DNA of 64,000 nucleotides, from positions 67,001 through 131,000 of the forward strand of contig OU696571.1 of the NCBI GenBank assembly GCA_916048095.2, in the 5' to 3' direction. This document shows, piece after piece, positions 27,090-36,965 of this stretch. Below the pieces are notes generated by a model. It saw nothing but the letters and a program-made list of their open reading frames with translations, was not told the origin of the DNA and ran no database searches. This DNA is from Sacculina carcini. Taxonomy: Eukaryota; Arthropoda; Thecostraca; Sacculinidae. A program made the position numbers and the translations under genes. The number at the start of each line of letters is the position of its first letter. The stretch's first letter is position 1.

Positions 27090-29123
27090 ATGCGAGTCGT
27101 GGCTTTGGTGAGCGGCGGCAAAGACAGCTGCTATAACATGATGCAGTGTGTCAAACACAGCCACTGTATAGTTGCACTGGCCAATCTCCGGCCTCCTGAG
27201 CGGCATGTGCAGGAGATGGACAGCTATATGTACCAGACTGTGGGGCACTCGGTTCTGCAGCTGTACTCGGATGCTCTTAATGTGCCCTTGTTTCGCGGCG
27301 ATATCCGGGGTTCAGCTGTGGTTCAGAGCAAGCAGTATACTCGGACAAGACACGATGAAGTTGAGGACCTGTATGAGCTGTTGTCTGAAGTGAAGCGACA
27401 GGTGCAGTTTGAGGCAGTGTCGGTTGGTGCTATTTTGTCGGACTATCAGAGAGTACGCGTGGAGGATGTGTGTGAGCGTCTGGGTGTTGTCAGTCTGTGT
27501 TACCTGTGGCGGCGAGATCAGTCTGAACTGCTGCGAGAAATAATATCTTGTCAAGTGGAGGCCATTATCATCAAAGTGGCATGTCTTGGACTCACTCCTG
27601 ACCGACATCTCGGACTGACACTTTCGCAAGTGCAACCTCATCTGTTGCATCTGGCCGAGCAGTTCTCGGTAAACGTGTGCGGCGAAGGCGGCGAGTACGA
27701 GACGTTCACCGTTGACTGTCCGCTGTTTCGCCGACGTATTGTGATTGATCGATGCCGCGTTGTGACGCTCAACGACGATCCTGTGGTCACTGTCGGCTAC
27801 TTGCATCTTGAAGATGCTCATCTTGAAGACAAAGCTTCGGGGACGTGCTGCAAGGATGTTGGTGATCCGAGAATGCGGTTAGTCGGTCTGCCGATGCCCA
27901 GTTTGCTGCCCGACTCAGTGCTGGTGAACCATGAACACCATGATAACACCAGCCAATCATCCAGTGATTATGACGACGATGCTAATGACGTTGATGACGA
28001 CTTAGAAGCGGTTCCATCCATCCAGCTGGCGCAGAATGGATCCTGGCTACTTTTCAGCCGTGTGGTGGGTGTCCGCGCTCGGGGTCATTTGGGCGTTGAG
28101 CGGGCGTTGCGCCGTCTGTCTGTCGTGCTTGCCACACGTGGCATCCATCTTGGGCACGTGGCACGACTAGATATGTACATTGCCAACATGCAACAATACC
28201 GGCGTATTAACGACGAGTACCGGCGCGCCATGCGTGACGACGAAGCGCGACCGGCTCGCTTGTGTGTCGCTGCGCCGCTGCCCCGACAATGGACTGTGAA
28301 TATCAGCGGCGCTGCCTACCTACCGCGCCCCCACGTGCTGCACGTGCGCAGCTGGTCGCAGTGGGCGCCGGCCTGTCTCGGGCCGTACAGCCAGGCGGCG
28401 CGCTGCCATCGACTGCTGTTTGTGGCCGGTCAAGTGGGCATCGAGGCGGGATCGCAGCGACTGCCGGCTGACGCGGCACATCAGGCTCGCCTCGCGCTGC
28501 GCCACGCCAAAAGAATCATGCAGGCGGCCGACCCCCGAGAACTGGTCGTGTGTCAGTGCGTGTGCTACTTGGCAGACGGCGGCGGCGACCTCGCGTCCTC
28601 CTTGCTCGACACTTGTACCCGTCTGGCGCGCGACACGTGGTGTGACGCACTGCTCTGCTTCGTGGTCGTTCCGTCACTACCATGTGGTGCCAGCGTCGAG
28701 TGGCACGTTCTAGCACATGCCCATACAACATACGCATCGTGGCGACGACGAAATTCGCGCTTATGCGTCGACGGTGTGCACGTGGACGTGCACGTATATC
28801 ATTCACCAAGTGATCACGTGGCGCTGCTGTGTGCCACATGTGAGTTTGGGACGGGATCAGGCGGTGCGTCAGTGACACAACTGCAATGTTGCGTGAGATC
28901 TAGCGCACGGCTTCTTCTCACAGTTAACGGCGACAGTGACAGTGTGGGCTGTTTGACTGTGTTCTACCAGCAGGATATGTTTCCGTGGGAGCAGTGCGCG
29001 AATCTTGATGCTCCAGCCGGTTGTGTGCTGCATACAGTTGCTGTGAATCAGGTCGCAGATGGGAACAGTGATTGTGTCATTGTCGGTATGGCCACAAGTA
29101 ACGGACAGCTCAAACAAGAATGA
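27090..29123 (+). CDS. DPH6: Diphthine-ammonia ligase, long form with two RidA-like domains, single exon
   Basis: Last step of diphthamide synthesis on eEF2: ATP-dependent amidation of diphthine, in the cytosol. I chose the ATG at 27090, giving 677 residues and the canonical start MRVVALVSGGKDSCYNMM. SGGKDS at residues 8-13 is the PP-loop. GEGGEYET at 198-205 is the second family signature. Asp-rich linker at about 290-305. From about 310 to the end there are two YjgF/Rid-like domains; the second carries GPYSQA and LLFVAGQVG. Known architecture: yeast Dph6 has the same ligase plus two Rid domains (about 685 residues), whereas the vertebrate protein is only the ligase part. There is no intron across the whole frame. 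Likely functional. Confidence 0.93.
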   Translation: MRVVALVSGGKDSCYNMMQCVKHSHCIVALANLRPPERHVQEMDSYMYQTVGHSVLQLYSDALNVPLFRGDIRGSAVVQSKQYTRTRHDEVEDLYELLSEVKRQVQFEAVSVGAILSDYQRVRVEDVCERLGVVSLCYLWRRDQSELLREIISCQVEAIIIKVACLGLTPDRHLGLTLSQVQPHLLHLAEQFSVNVCGEGGEYETFTVDCPLFRRRIVIDRCRVVTLNDDPVVTVGYLHLEDAHLEDKASGTCCKDVGDPRMRLVGLPMPSLLPDSVLVNHEHHDNTSQSSSDYDDDANDVDDDLEAVPSIQLAQNGSWLLFSRVVGVRARGHLGVERALRRLSVVLATRGIHLGHVARLDMYIANMQQYRRINDEYRRAMRDDEARPARLCVAAPLPRQWTVNISGAAYLPRPHVLHVRSWSQWAPACLGPYSQAARCHRLLFVAGQVGIEAGSQRLPADAAHQARLALRHAKRIMQAADPRELVVCQCVCYLADGGGDLASSLLDTCTRLARDTWCDALLCFVVVPSLPCGASVEWHVLAHAHTTYASWRRRNSRLCVDGVHVDVHVYHSPSDHVALLCATCEFGTGSGGASVTQLQCCVRSSARLLLTVNGDSDSVGCLTVFYQQDMFPWEQCANLDAPAGCVLHTVAVNQVADGNSDCVIVGMATSNGQLKQE

Positions 29124-30290
29124 TTATTCAAGCATTTATTTTCATTGGATCCCATTTTCTCACATGAAATCCTTTTGCTTTTTTACTTTGCGCGTCTGCT
29201 TTATATTGCTTATTTTTATTTCTAATCGTAGAAGACTGTTTTTGTATTTTGTGATCGTCAAAACGTCACAATGCCCGTGGCTAATACAGGGCTGAGAAAT
29301 GTGTGATAATGAGGTTTGTTTCTCGGCGGTTCTTTACTTGTATATTAAACTTGAAATTTTGGCTGCATACACGTTATTGTGATATTGGTGGAAAGGTCAG
29401 GTACACGGTAGGCGTTGTGTGTGCTGATTTTCACATATAATAATAACTGGTGGTGAGGATGAAAACATAGCTCAAGTGCACTGCTGAGCACAATGTTCAC
29501 GAACAATAAACACACCCTGTGGTCTCGTACAAATCACCATCACAAAATCACTCACATCACAAGCACCGTCAGCATAGACAACACGCACAATCCAACTGAG
29601 TTTTTCGCTCATTTCAGTTTCACGCACAAGCAGCACAGGTTACAATGCACAAACCATACGTACCATATGCACAGTTGCACACGCACATACACATGTACAT
29701 GGTAACACGCATCAATAGATGTAACCACGCAATCACGCTCACAATTCACACACTATTTCACACGAATTAGTTAATTTTGTGGTTCATCAAGTACGTTCTG
29801 CATACGTAGTTTTTATACTTTGGCTGTTGCTTTAGAATCCCACGCTTTGTTTGCTGTAGGCTCCCACGCCGATGTTCATATCCGACGTTTATCTTATCTG
29901 CTTGTTGATATGCCCGACAATTAGTGTTGCTTCGTGTTCGAATGTGAGAATGTTATCAATAGAATTGTTCCTTTGTAAATTTCATCGTTTTGTCAATCTT
30001 ATAAAATTAGTCTGTATTTGCATCATTTTACGCCGCTTTGGATGTTTTCTCACGAACTTACAGTCCCTGTATTTATAAAAACTTGCCTGTTAGAGGTTCA
30101 GTTACAGCGGAACTTATGCGTGTCTGCGGTGTTGTTCCAGTGTGTGCCGCTAACAATCAGTATAGCGGCAATACACAGCGTTTCGACAGGCTGGTGAAGT
30201 ACATCATATTTCTCGAACAATCGGCTAGTGTGCTTGCGAAAGGCGGGTGCTGTAGCCACTAAGTATGCATATTTATCGTTATTTTTATAT
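29124..30290. other. DPH6 3' flank, no gene recognised
   Basis: AT-rich, with CAC-rich words around 29490-29760. No convincing coding exon, repeat family or RNA was seen. Confidence 0.5.
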
Positions 30291-30701
30291 TTTATTATTA
30301 TTATTATTAATTACAGGCAAATCCAGTAGCATGGGAAGAGTGCAAGCACTATTACCACCCTAAGGTGGCCCCATGTACCGGAAGCGCCCAAAAGATTCAG
30401 AGAGAAAGAGAGTTCGAAGAGAAAAAAGTCTAGAAAGAGATTTGGAAAGAAAATAATAAAAAAATAACAATAAATAATAAACCATCATCCGATAACAATC
30501 CATAATGTCACTCCGCCCACGCTCCTCAATAAATAATAACAATCAACAATAAATATGTGAATCAGTAAATAACAGCCATCAATAAATAAGAATAAATATT
30601 AACAAATAAGTAATAAATAACAATCAAGAACAATACATATGATTCAATAAGAAACATCCAACAATAAATATAAATATGATTCAATAAGTAACAACAATAC
30701 A

Positions 30702-30881
30702 AATAAATATGATTCAATAAACAATAACACCAATAAATATGATTCAATAAACAACAACAACAATAAATACGATTCAATAAACAGCAACAACAATAAATAT
30801 GATTCAATAAACAACAATAACAATAAATATGACTCAATAAACAGCAACAACAATAAATATGATTCAATAAACAACAACAGC
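30702..30881. repeat. Six 30-bp repeats in the LINE 3' UTR
   Basis: Units of AATAAATATGATTCAATAAA plus ten CAA-rich bases start at 30702, 30732, 30762, 30792, 30822 and 30852, with degenerate copies on both sides. The 30-bp period keeps a minus-strand frame open, producing an artefactual repetitive Leu/Tyr-rich frame. Confidence 0.85.
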
Positions 30882-31025
30882 CAAAAAGTAAAAGTATAAT
30901 TTAATAAATAACAACAACCAATAATAAATAGTAATAAATAGAGAGTAAAATAGGAATAAATATAAATAAATAGAAAATAAATAACAATAAATATGAATAA
31001 ATATACAATTAATAAGACTCAACAG

Positions 31026-34000
31026 TCAATTCCGCTCTTTCAGTAGCATTTCATTTACTTTGGCCTTGAATTTGTTCAAATTGTTCTGCGAGAAAGCCTC
31101 CTCCTTCAACGTGTTCCAAGTAGACACAGTGGCCGGAAGAAAGCAACGTTGGAAGTGTTTTGTACGACAACGAATTGGAGCCATGCACTGGGAATGCTGT
31201 TTGGATGTAAACCGTGTGCTTCTTGCTGCCACGAAATCATCAGGAATTGACTTGCTCATCGGATGATGGTCGTTGTGCTTGATCTTGTACAGCATGCACA
31301 CGCTGCTGACCTTTCGACGATGGCAAAGATCACCAAGAACCAAGTCACCACAGAGGAACTTGCAAGTTCTAACAACTCTGTTGATGAGATTGAGGTGACA
31401 ATCCGCAGCAGAAGACCACACGGGGGCGCAGTACTCCAGAATTGGCAAAATGAAACAGCGAAAACAATTTTTTGAGATTGTGCTGCTACCGAACATCCGA
31501 TATGCCTTTCTTATAATTCCCAGTTTCCGCGATGCCGAACAAACTAGCTTCCGAATGTGACTCTCAAACGTCAGCTTTGAGTCTACATGTACTCCCAATA
31601 TTTTGAGCTCATCACACACGTTGAGTTGGGCGTCATTTATGAGGATAGCTCCATGTGAAGGCTGAACGGTACGTGACCTAGAAACCAACAAGCATTTAGA
31701 TTTCGAAGTGTTCAGCATCATATTCCACCTCTCACACCACTTCAGGACGCTGCTGAGATCGTCGTTGACCGTTTGACGCACCTGTGGTCTGTCCGAAGGA
31801 GATGAAATTACAGCCATCAAGGTGATATCATCAGCATATCCATATACAGGGTTGCGTGTGGTTGTGTACAGGTCAGCGGTGTAAATGTTGAACAAAATAG
31901 GACCCAACACACTTCCCTGCGGGACACCGGACACAATTCTCTGCCAGCCACTGTATGCTCCATCGATGGCAACACGTTGTACGCGATTGGATAGAAATTG
32001 ATGCAAAACACTTAGCAAACGGCCGCCGACTCCAATGTTTCTCAGTTTTTGCAACAAGCCCTGGTGGCTCACACGGTCAAATGCTGCCGAAAAATCCAAC
32101 TGCACAATCCAGGCTTCACTGCCTTTGTCTAGCACTTGCTGGAGCTCATGCGTGATAGTAAGCAGAGTGTCAGTCGTGCTGAGTTTTTTGCGGTATGCAA
32201 ATTGGTTTTCCGACAGCAGATTGTTGCTCTCCAGGTACTTGGACAGTCTGGAAGATATCAAGTGCTCGAATATTTTGGACAGAATCGGCGTAATTGATAT
32301 TGGCCGGTAGTTTGCAACATCAGCTGAATTGGTTCCTTTTGGTATGGGCGTGATATTCGCAACCCGCCAACATGATGGAAACGAACCAGTCTTCATCAAG
32401 CGCCTGAAAAGAGCACTGAGCTTCGGAGCTAGAGTATCTGCCGTGTTCTTGAAAAATAGCGGAAACATATTCAGAGGGTCTGTTCCTCCGTGGGCATCTA
32501 GGTCTTTCATGAGATTCGCCACTTCTTTTGATCGGAAGGCAATGCCTTTGATTTTCGGGGCGAGGACAGATGAATCGTCAGACGGAATGGACCCTTGACA
32601 TTGCTTGGTATTGAAGTAATCCATAAGCAAATCTGCCTTCTCTGTTGGGTTGATTTTGAGCTCACCGTTCGCTGAAAATAAAGGAGGGACAGACAGGTCA
32701 TGTCCAAACACTGACGATTTCAACGTTGACCACCATTTGTGGGCGTCATTGGCAGATGTTAGCTTTTCAGCAAGTTTCTTTGAGTGACGTGTTTCCGCTT
32801 CTGAATACACATGCTCAGCATGCCGTCTGGCCTCAGTGTAGACATTCCATGAATCGGCTGAGCGTGATTGGAGCCACTTGTGGTAAGCCTCCTGCTTGGA
32901 TTCACGTGCGCTGCGACATTCGTTGGTGAACCAGGCTTTGTCATCAGAGCGAAAACGTAGTTTTTTAGTAGGCACTCTCCTTGAGATGACATCGGTAATG
33001 TATTTGTTCAATGCATCGATGGGGCATTCCTTCTGCTGCAGATTTGAAACTTTAATTGATTTCAATTCATCATTCACCTTCACCCAGTCAACATTGTTCT
33101 TCATGTGCACGAGCCTTGAAATCGTGTAAGGAGAAACCTTCTGTCTCAATGTCAACTTCACGGACAGCGACGAGTGATCTGAACTTCCTATTGGAGCTTC
33201 CACGTTTACACTCACGATATCTGAGACGTCTGTCATAACCAAGTCCAAACAGTTACCCGCTTGATGTGTGGGACCGGACACCATTTGGGAGCAGCCAGAA
33301 ATGTTGCAGAAATCATATGCTGCTCTACCATGAGCGTCTGTAGGAGATGTCGACAAGAGCCACTCACGGTGATGGGCGTTCATGTCTCCCACAAATACAA
33401 ATGCTGACTTGGTGTCCTTCTCCTGAATTGTTGACATGGCTGACAAGAGACATTCGTAGATAGAGTCGTTACTGTCTGGATTTCGGTAGGCTCCAAAGAT
33501 GTAAAAATTCATCAAGGCGGTGTTGACACGCAGCAGCATAAATTCATGACAAGTGCAGTCGTGCGCTGTAATTCTCGTTGCTGAAAAGCCTTTGCGTACG
33601 TACACTGCCATGCCACGCCGCCTGTTTTTTGAGTCACGTTTGATTAGCAATGGCTTACTGAACCCTGGCATCAAGAGCTCAGATTGGTCCCGATAATCGG
33701 ACACAAGCGTTTCGGCACAGATAACGATGTCCTTGGAGCGACTGGCTGCTGTCAAATCTCTGATGTTCTTATACAAGCCCCTGATGTTGGCGAAAAGTAT
33801 ATTTGAAAATCGTTTTTGTGGTCGAGCAGGACCGGGATTCATTTCAACATCGCCACACATCATCAGCAGAAACGACAAATCCACGGTGTGAGAAGGCACA
33901 CACACAACGCAAAGCAGACATACAAATAAACACATAATGCACGACGCATGCGAACACAAAAACACAACACATAACACATGCATACGAAATTTCACAACAA

Positions 34001-34322
34001 AAAACAAGCATACAACACACATAATACAAAGCAAACATACACACAAATACACACACAAGAAAAACACTAGAAAACACATGTGAGAACAATTTATTGAGAG
34101 CTCATTGTTAAACACATATCGCAAGGCAAAATGTCCATTGGGCGACCACAAAGACAGAGTATGAGAGCAACACAGAATTAGTTGGCACCTCAGTGCGAGG
34201 AAAGAGCTGGGCGCTGACGGAAAACGGGAAAACCGGCCGTTAGCCGTCGGGGCGGGGCTACAATTTTCGGCCCGCCACATCAACAAAACAGACATGAGAC
34301 AGAAAATAATACATATATCCAT
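31026..34322 (-). CDS. LINE polyprotein: hydrophobic leader, 2A motif, AP endonuclease, reverse transcriptase
   Basis: About 1098 residues from the ATG at 34322, no frame breaks. Residues about 65-155 are strikingly Cys- and Val/Leu-rich and hydrophobic, then GDVEMNPGP at 157-165 (33828-33854). DxExNPGP is the 2A ribosome-skipping motif. The endonuclease follows: FANIRGLYKN, CAETLVSD, FVGDMNAHHREW, SSDHSSL. The RT has NYRPISITPILSKIFEHLI, QLDFSAAFDRV, GVPQGSVLGPILFNIY and YADDITLM. A C-terminal FxxxxLPATVSTWNTL region ends it. Family knowledge: 2A motifs are known at the N-terminus of some CR1-, L2- and related LINEs of marine invertebrates. Whether skipping occurs here is inferred from the motif only. 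Confidence 0.87.
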   Translation of the reverse strand: MDICIIFCLMSVLLMWRAENCSPAPTANGRFSRFPSAPSSFLALRCQLILCCSHTLSLWSPNGHFALRYVFNNELSINCSHMCFLVFFLCVYLCVCLLCIMCVVCLFFVVKFRMHVLCVVFLCSHASCIMCLFVCLLCVVCVPSHTVDLSFLLMMCGDVEMNPGPARPQKRFSNILFANIRGLYKNIRDLTAASRSKDIVICAETLVSDYRDQSELLMPGFSKPLLIKRDSKNRRRGMAVYVRKGFSATRITAHDCTCHEFMLLRVNTALMNFYIFGAYRNPDSNDSIYECLLSAMSTIQEKDTKSAFVFVGDMNAHHREWLLSTSPTDAHGRAAYDFCNISGCSQMVSGPTHQAGNCLDLVMTDVSDIVSVNVEAPIGSSDHSSLSVKLTLRQKVSPYTISRLVHMKNNVDWVKVNDELKSIKVSNLQQKECPIDALNKYITDVISRRVPTKKLRFRSDDKAWFTNECRSARESKQEAYHKWLQSRSADSWNVYTEARRHAEHVYSEAETRHSKKLAEKLTSANDAHKWWSTLKSSVFGHDLSVPPLFSANGELKINPTEKADLLMDYFNTKQCQGSIPSDDSSVLAPKIKGIAFRSKEVANLMKDLDAHGGTDPLNMFPLFFKNTADTLAPKLSALFRRLMKTGSFPSCWRVANITPIPKGTNSADVANYRPISITPILSKIFEHLISSRLSKYLESNNLLSENQFAYRKKLSTTDTLLTITHELQQVLDKGSEAWIVQLDFSAAFDRVSHQGLLQKLRNIGVGGRLLSVLHQFLSNRVQRVAIDGAYSGWQRIVSGVPQGSVLGPILFNIYTADLYTTTRNPVYGYADDITLMAVISSPSDRPQVRQTVNDDLSSVLKWCERWNMMLNTSKSKCLLVSRSRTVQPSHGAILINDAQLNVCDELKILGVHVDSKLTFESHIRKLVCSASRKLGIIRKAYRMFGSSTISKNCFRCFILPILEYCAPVWSSAADCHLNLINRVVRTCKFLCGDLVLGDLCHRRKVSSVCMLYKIKHNDHHPMSKSIPDDFVAARSTRFTSKQHSQCMAPIRCRTKHFQRCFLPATVSTWNTLKEEAFSQNNLNKFKAKVNEMLLKERN

Positions 34323-34996
34323 GAACAACACTTATATTTATAGACAACGTTAAATTAAATAATATACAAACTGAACTGAAAAGTGACGAAAAAGAATGTG
34401 ATGAGAGAATTCAGCAGGAAGATTGCAAAGCAACTATGGCTGTGAACCCTGATTCTCAATCACATTCAGAAACAAAATATAAAAATTCAAATATATAACC
34501 TGAAATAAAAGAAAGATTAATTGACTTAAAAGTCTTAAACAGTCTTAAAAGTAAATGAATGAGCTCGCAAGAAGACAATATCCGCCTTTAAAAAGGCAAA
34601 TATTATCAATGAACAAAACGAGTAATGAAAATCAAAATAACGCTAAATCAGATATAATAATAAAACAACTGAAATATAACTCAATGAACACTCAGCGTTA
34701 GCAGAAAGCAGGATCTGTCGTCGGTGAGCGTCAGCGAAGCGTAGACAGCCGGGCGCGAACGAGCGACGGAAAACACGTGCACACTCAGCGAGGGTTAGTC
34801 AGAGACGATTCATTTATTCAGTATAGGTTGGACAATCACCGTTCTTAGTATAAGTTGAGCTGGCAATGAACTGTTACTCTAAAGCTGTCTCCATACATTA
34901 TCATACATGTGAACAACATAACTTCATGCATTTCAACATACATGAAAGCAGATTAATCACCATCCTGCCAGAAAGCATATATTTTGCTGGCATCCG

Positions 34997-35220
34997 CAGA
35001 GCCGTAGCAACTTCCCCCCGCGCCCCCGACCGGCAGCCTCGTTGCCTCACGTTTGGTATTGAAATGTATCATACAGTAGCGCATACAAGTCCCCAGGAGA
35101 TCAAGGAGCTGCTCGTAACAGCGTTTTCCCAAAGTCATACCTCTACTATAATGTTGCTATATTTATAATGGGGGTTCCAGTTCTTGCCTTCGGGAGGCAT
35201 GAGACCTTGCAACGGCTCTG
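34997..35220. mobile_element. Short hAT-like element, CAGAGCCGT family, copy 1
   Basis: Starts CAGAGCCGTAGCAAC and ends TTGCAACGGCTCTG, with an exact 8-bp direct repeat GGCATCCG on both sides (34989-34996, 35221-35228). It is 224 bases, non-coding, and C-rich near the left end. Two more copies lie at 58429-58607 and 58981-59154. Confidence 0.88.
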
Positions 35221-35228
35221 GGCATCCG

Positions 35229-36965
35229 AACGTTCATAGAGCTGCGGTCCTACTGTCTGTCTGGTACTTACTGTCGGTTATGAGTCAGATACGATAACCA
35301 TTTCACGTGCACTGTGCGGAAGTATCCACACGTATGATTTACTAAGAACCTTAATGGTCTAATATCCTTTTAGCTTGTGAGGGAACCGTGATTAGGTGTT
35401 AGCATGAGCAATATATCTGGTTTCGCCTTCATCGTAGGTCGTTTCATTGTGCCAGATTGTTTTACTTAGTTGGCTTGGCAAGGGCGTAGACTTGTGTCGG
35501 GACTCGGGGGGGATGTCAGCAATCACATTATTGTTCAAAGTTGATTCAGTTGGCGAAATGCATGGAAACATGAATCATTTTGCTTCTATTAAAATACACA
35601 TAGCTCAACAAAAGATATATTGCATAACACACTTGCATGCATACACTTGCCGTGTATTTTTACATTCTTGTTATGCTGATTTGGATGACAATGCACCAAA
35701 TGAATTGAATTCAGCATGATTTACAGGGGTATAATTGCGTATTCATACCCCCAGCCAATTTGTCTGGGGTATATATACCCCTATACCCGCAAGATCTACG
35801 CCAATGGGCTTAGTGAACGGTAGTGTCGTGAAAGTATAGCGTTGTCGACATAGGGAACAGATATATGCTTGCGTTCTATTGTCATTGTAGAAGTGGATGC
35901 TTTAATGGACATTGCCAACACGTGTACTTCACGCCGCATTCATCACCTGAATGCCGGAATTGTCGCCAACTGACAAGAGTCGGACGAAAGCGCACTTGTA
36001 CTGACCAGCCTCATACAACTGGTGAATTAAAATCGTATCACTGCTTTCAATGATATCGTCGTTGATTTACTGCCTGAACCATTGAATCATAAATACAATA
36101 ATAAATACTACTGCAGTGTTAACATTTAAAATCATCAATACTAATGCCAATAGAACTGGATTCATGAATGCCGCCGCGACATTGTTAACCTATAAAAACT
36201 AATGAATCGCTGTTCAGTGTTCAATTTTCTACAGAAAAATGAGGATCGGATTCAGTTTAATTATCAAGACCATTGCAACTGATATAATTGCTTGTTGAAG
36301 ATGAGTGTGAATTGAGGCGGGAATGAACGCAGAAGAGAATCACCGTGTAATGTGGTTTGTGTGTATGAAGAAGCATGGATAGTTCGTGCATGTTAATGAT
36401 TGCACAGCTGGACAGAGTCAGTGGCGAGACGGTGAGCGGCACGGCGTGAGGGCAATTCTGCTGAAACATTCATTGTTACGTGCGACATTGATGCGCCAGC
36501 ACAAGTGAACACAGCAGCCGTCGCAACGCTGGCACAATGCTCGTTCGAACACCACCGTGTTATTTGTTTGCACAAATTTATATTGTAAAGTCACATGGGC
36601 GTCATGTACAAGTTGTACCATTGATAAAATTTGTTGTTAGTTCTGGTTTATCAATCCTAACAATCACAAACAAACTGAATCACTCACATTCATCAAAGAG
36701 ATTGGTCAAGTTCGCTCGTTCAATGATTGACATGCGCTATTAATCACAAGCGGGTACACACACACGAACACTGTGTGCGTCGTAGTTTCAGCACCATTCA
36801 GATTTTGACTGAAACTCAATTACTGTGCCATTATTGGAATCTGGTATTCTCCTACACGTGATGCTAGTTTGAAGTTAGCCGGTCCAGTGGACACTTCATT
36901 TGTATGTTAGTGTGTAGTTCGTTGCTAGTAGCGGCTGGATTGTCTGAGAAAGCAGTTGATAAGCG
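35229..36965. other. Intergenic between LINE and ATAD5
   Basis: No gene recognised. Around 35723-35790 there are repeated GGGGTAT/ATACCCC words that form short palindromes, perhaps part of another small element. The 3' UTR of ATAD5 (minus strand) must start at 36965. Confidence 0.45.

Larger units (their letters stand above)
30300..34800 (-). mobile_element. Apparently full-length APE-type LINE with 2A leader
   Basis: Intact ORF at 31026-34322 on the minus strand. The 3' UTR is AT-rich and ends in a (TAA)n tail (TTATTATTATTA on the plus strand near 30295-30310). The last 100 bases include the hairpin CCACCCTAAGGTGG. The same 3' end recurs at 45606-45760. The 5' UTR extends to somewhere between 34400 and 34800; the exact edge is not visible. 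It lies between DPH6 and ATAD5. Confidence 0.85.

Noticed and set aside
30562..30877. Minus-strand repetitive Leu/Tyr-rich frames
   Set aside because: Created by the stop-free 30-bp repeat in a LINE 3' UTR.
35865..36053. Small Cys/His-rich frame
   Set aside because: The Cys and His spacing fits no zinc-finger family and there are no splice signals or neighbours that support it.
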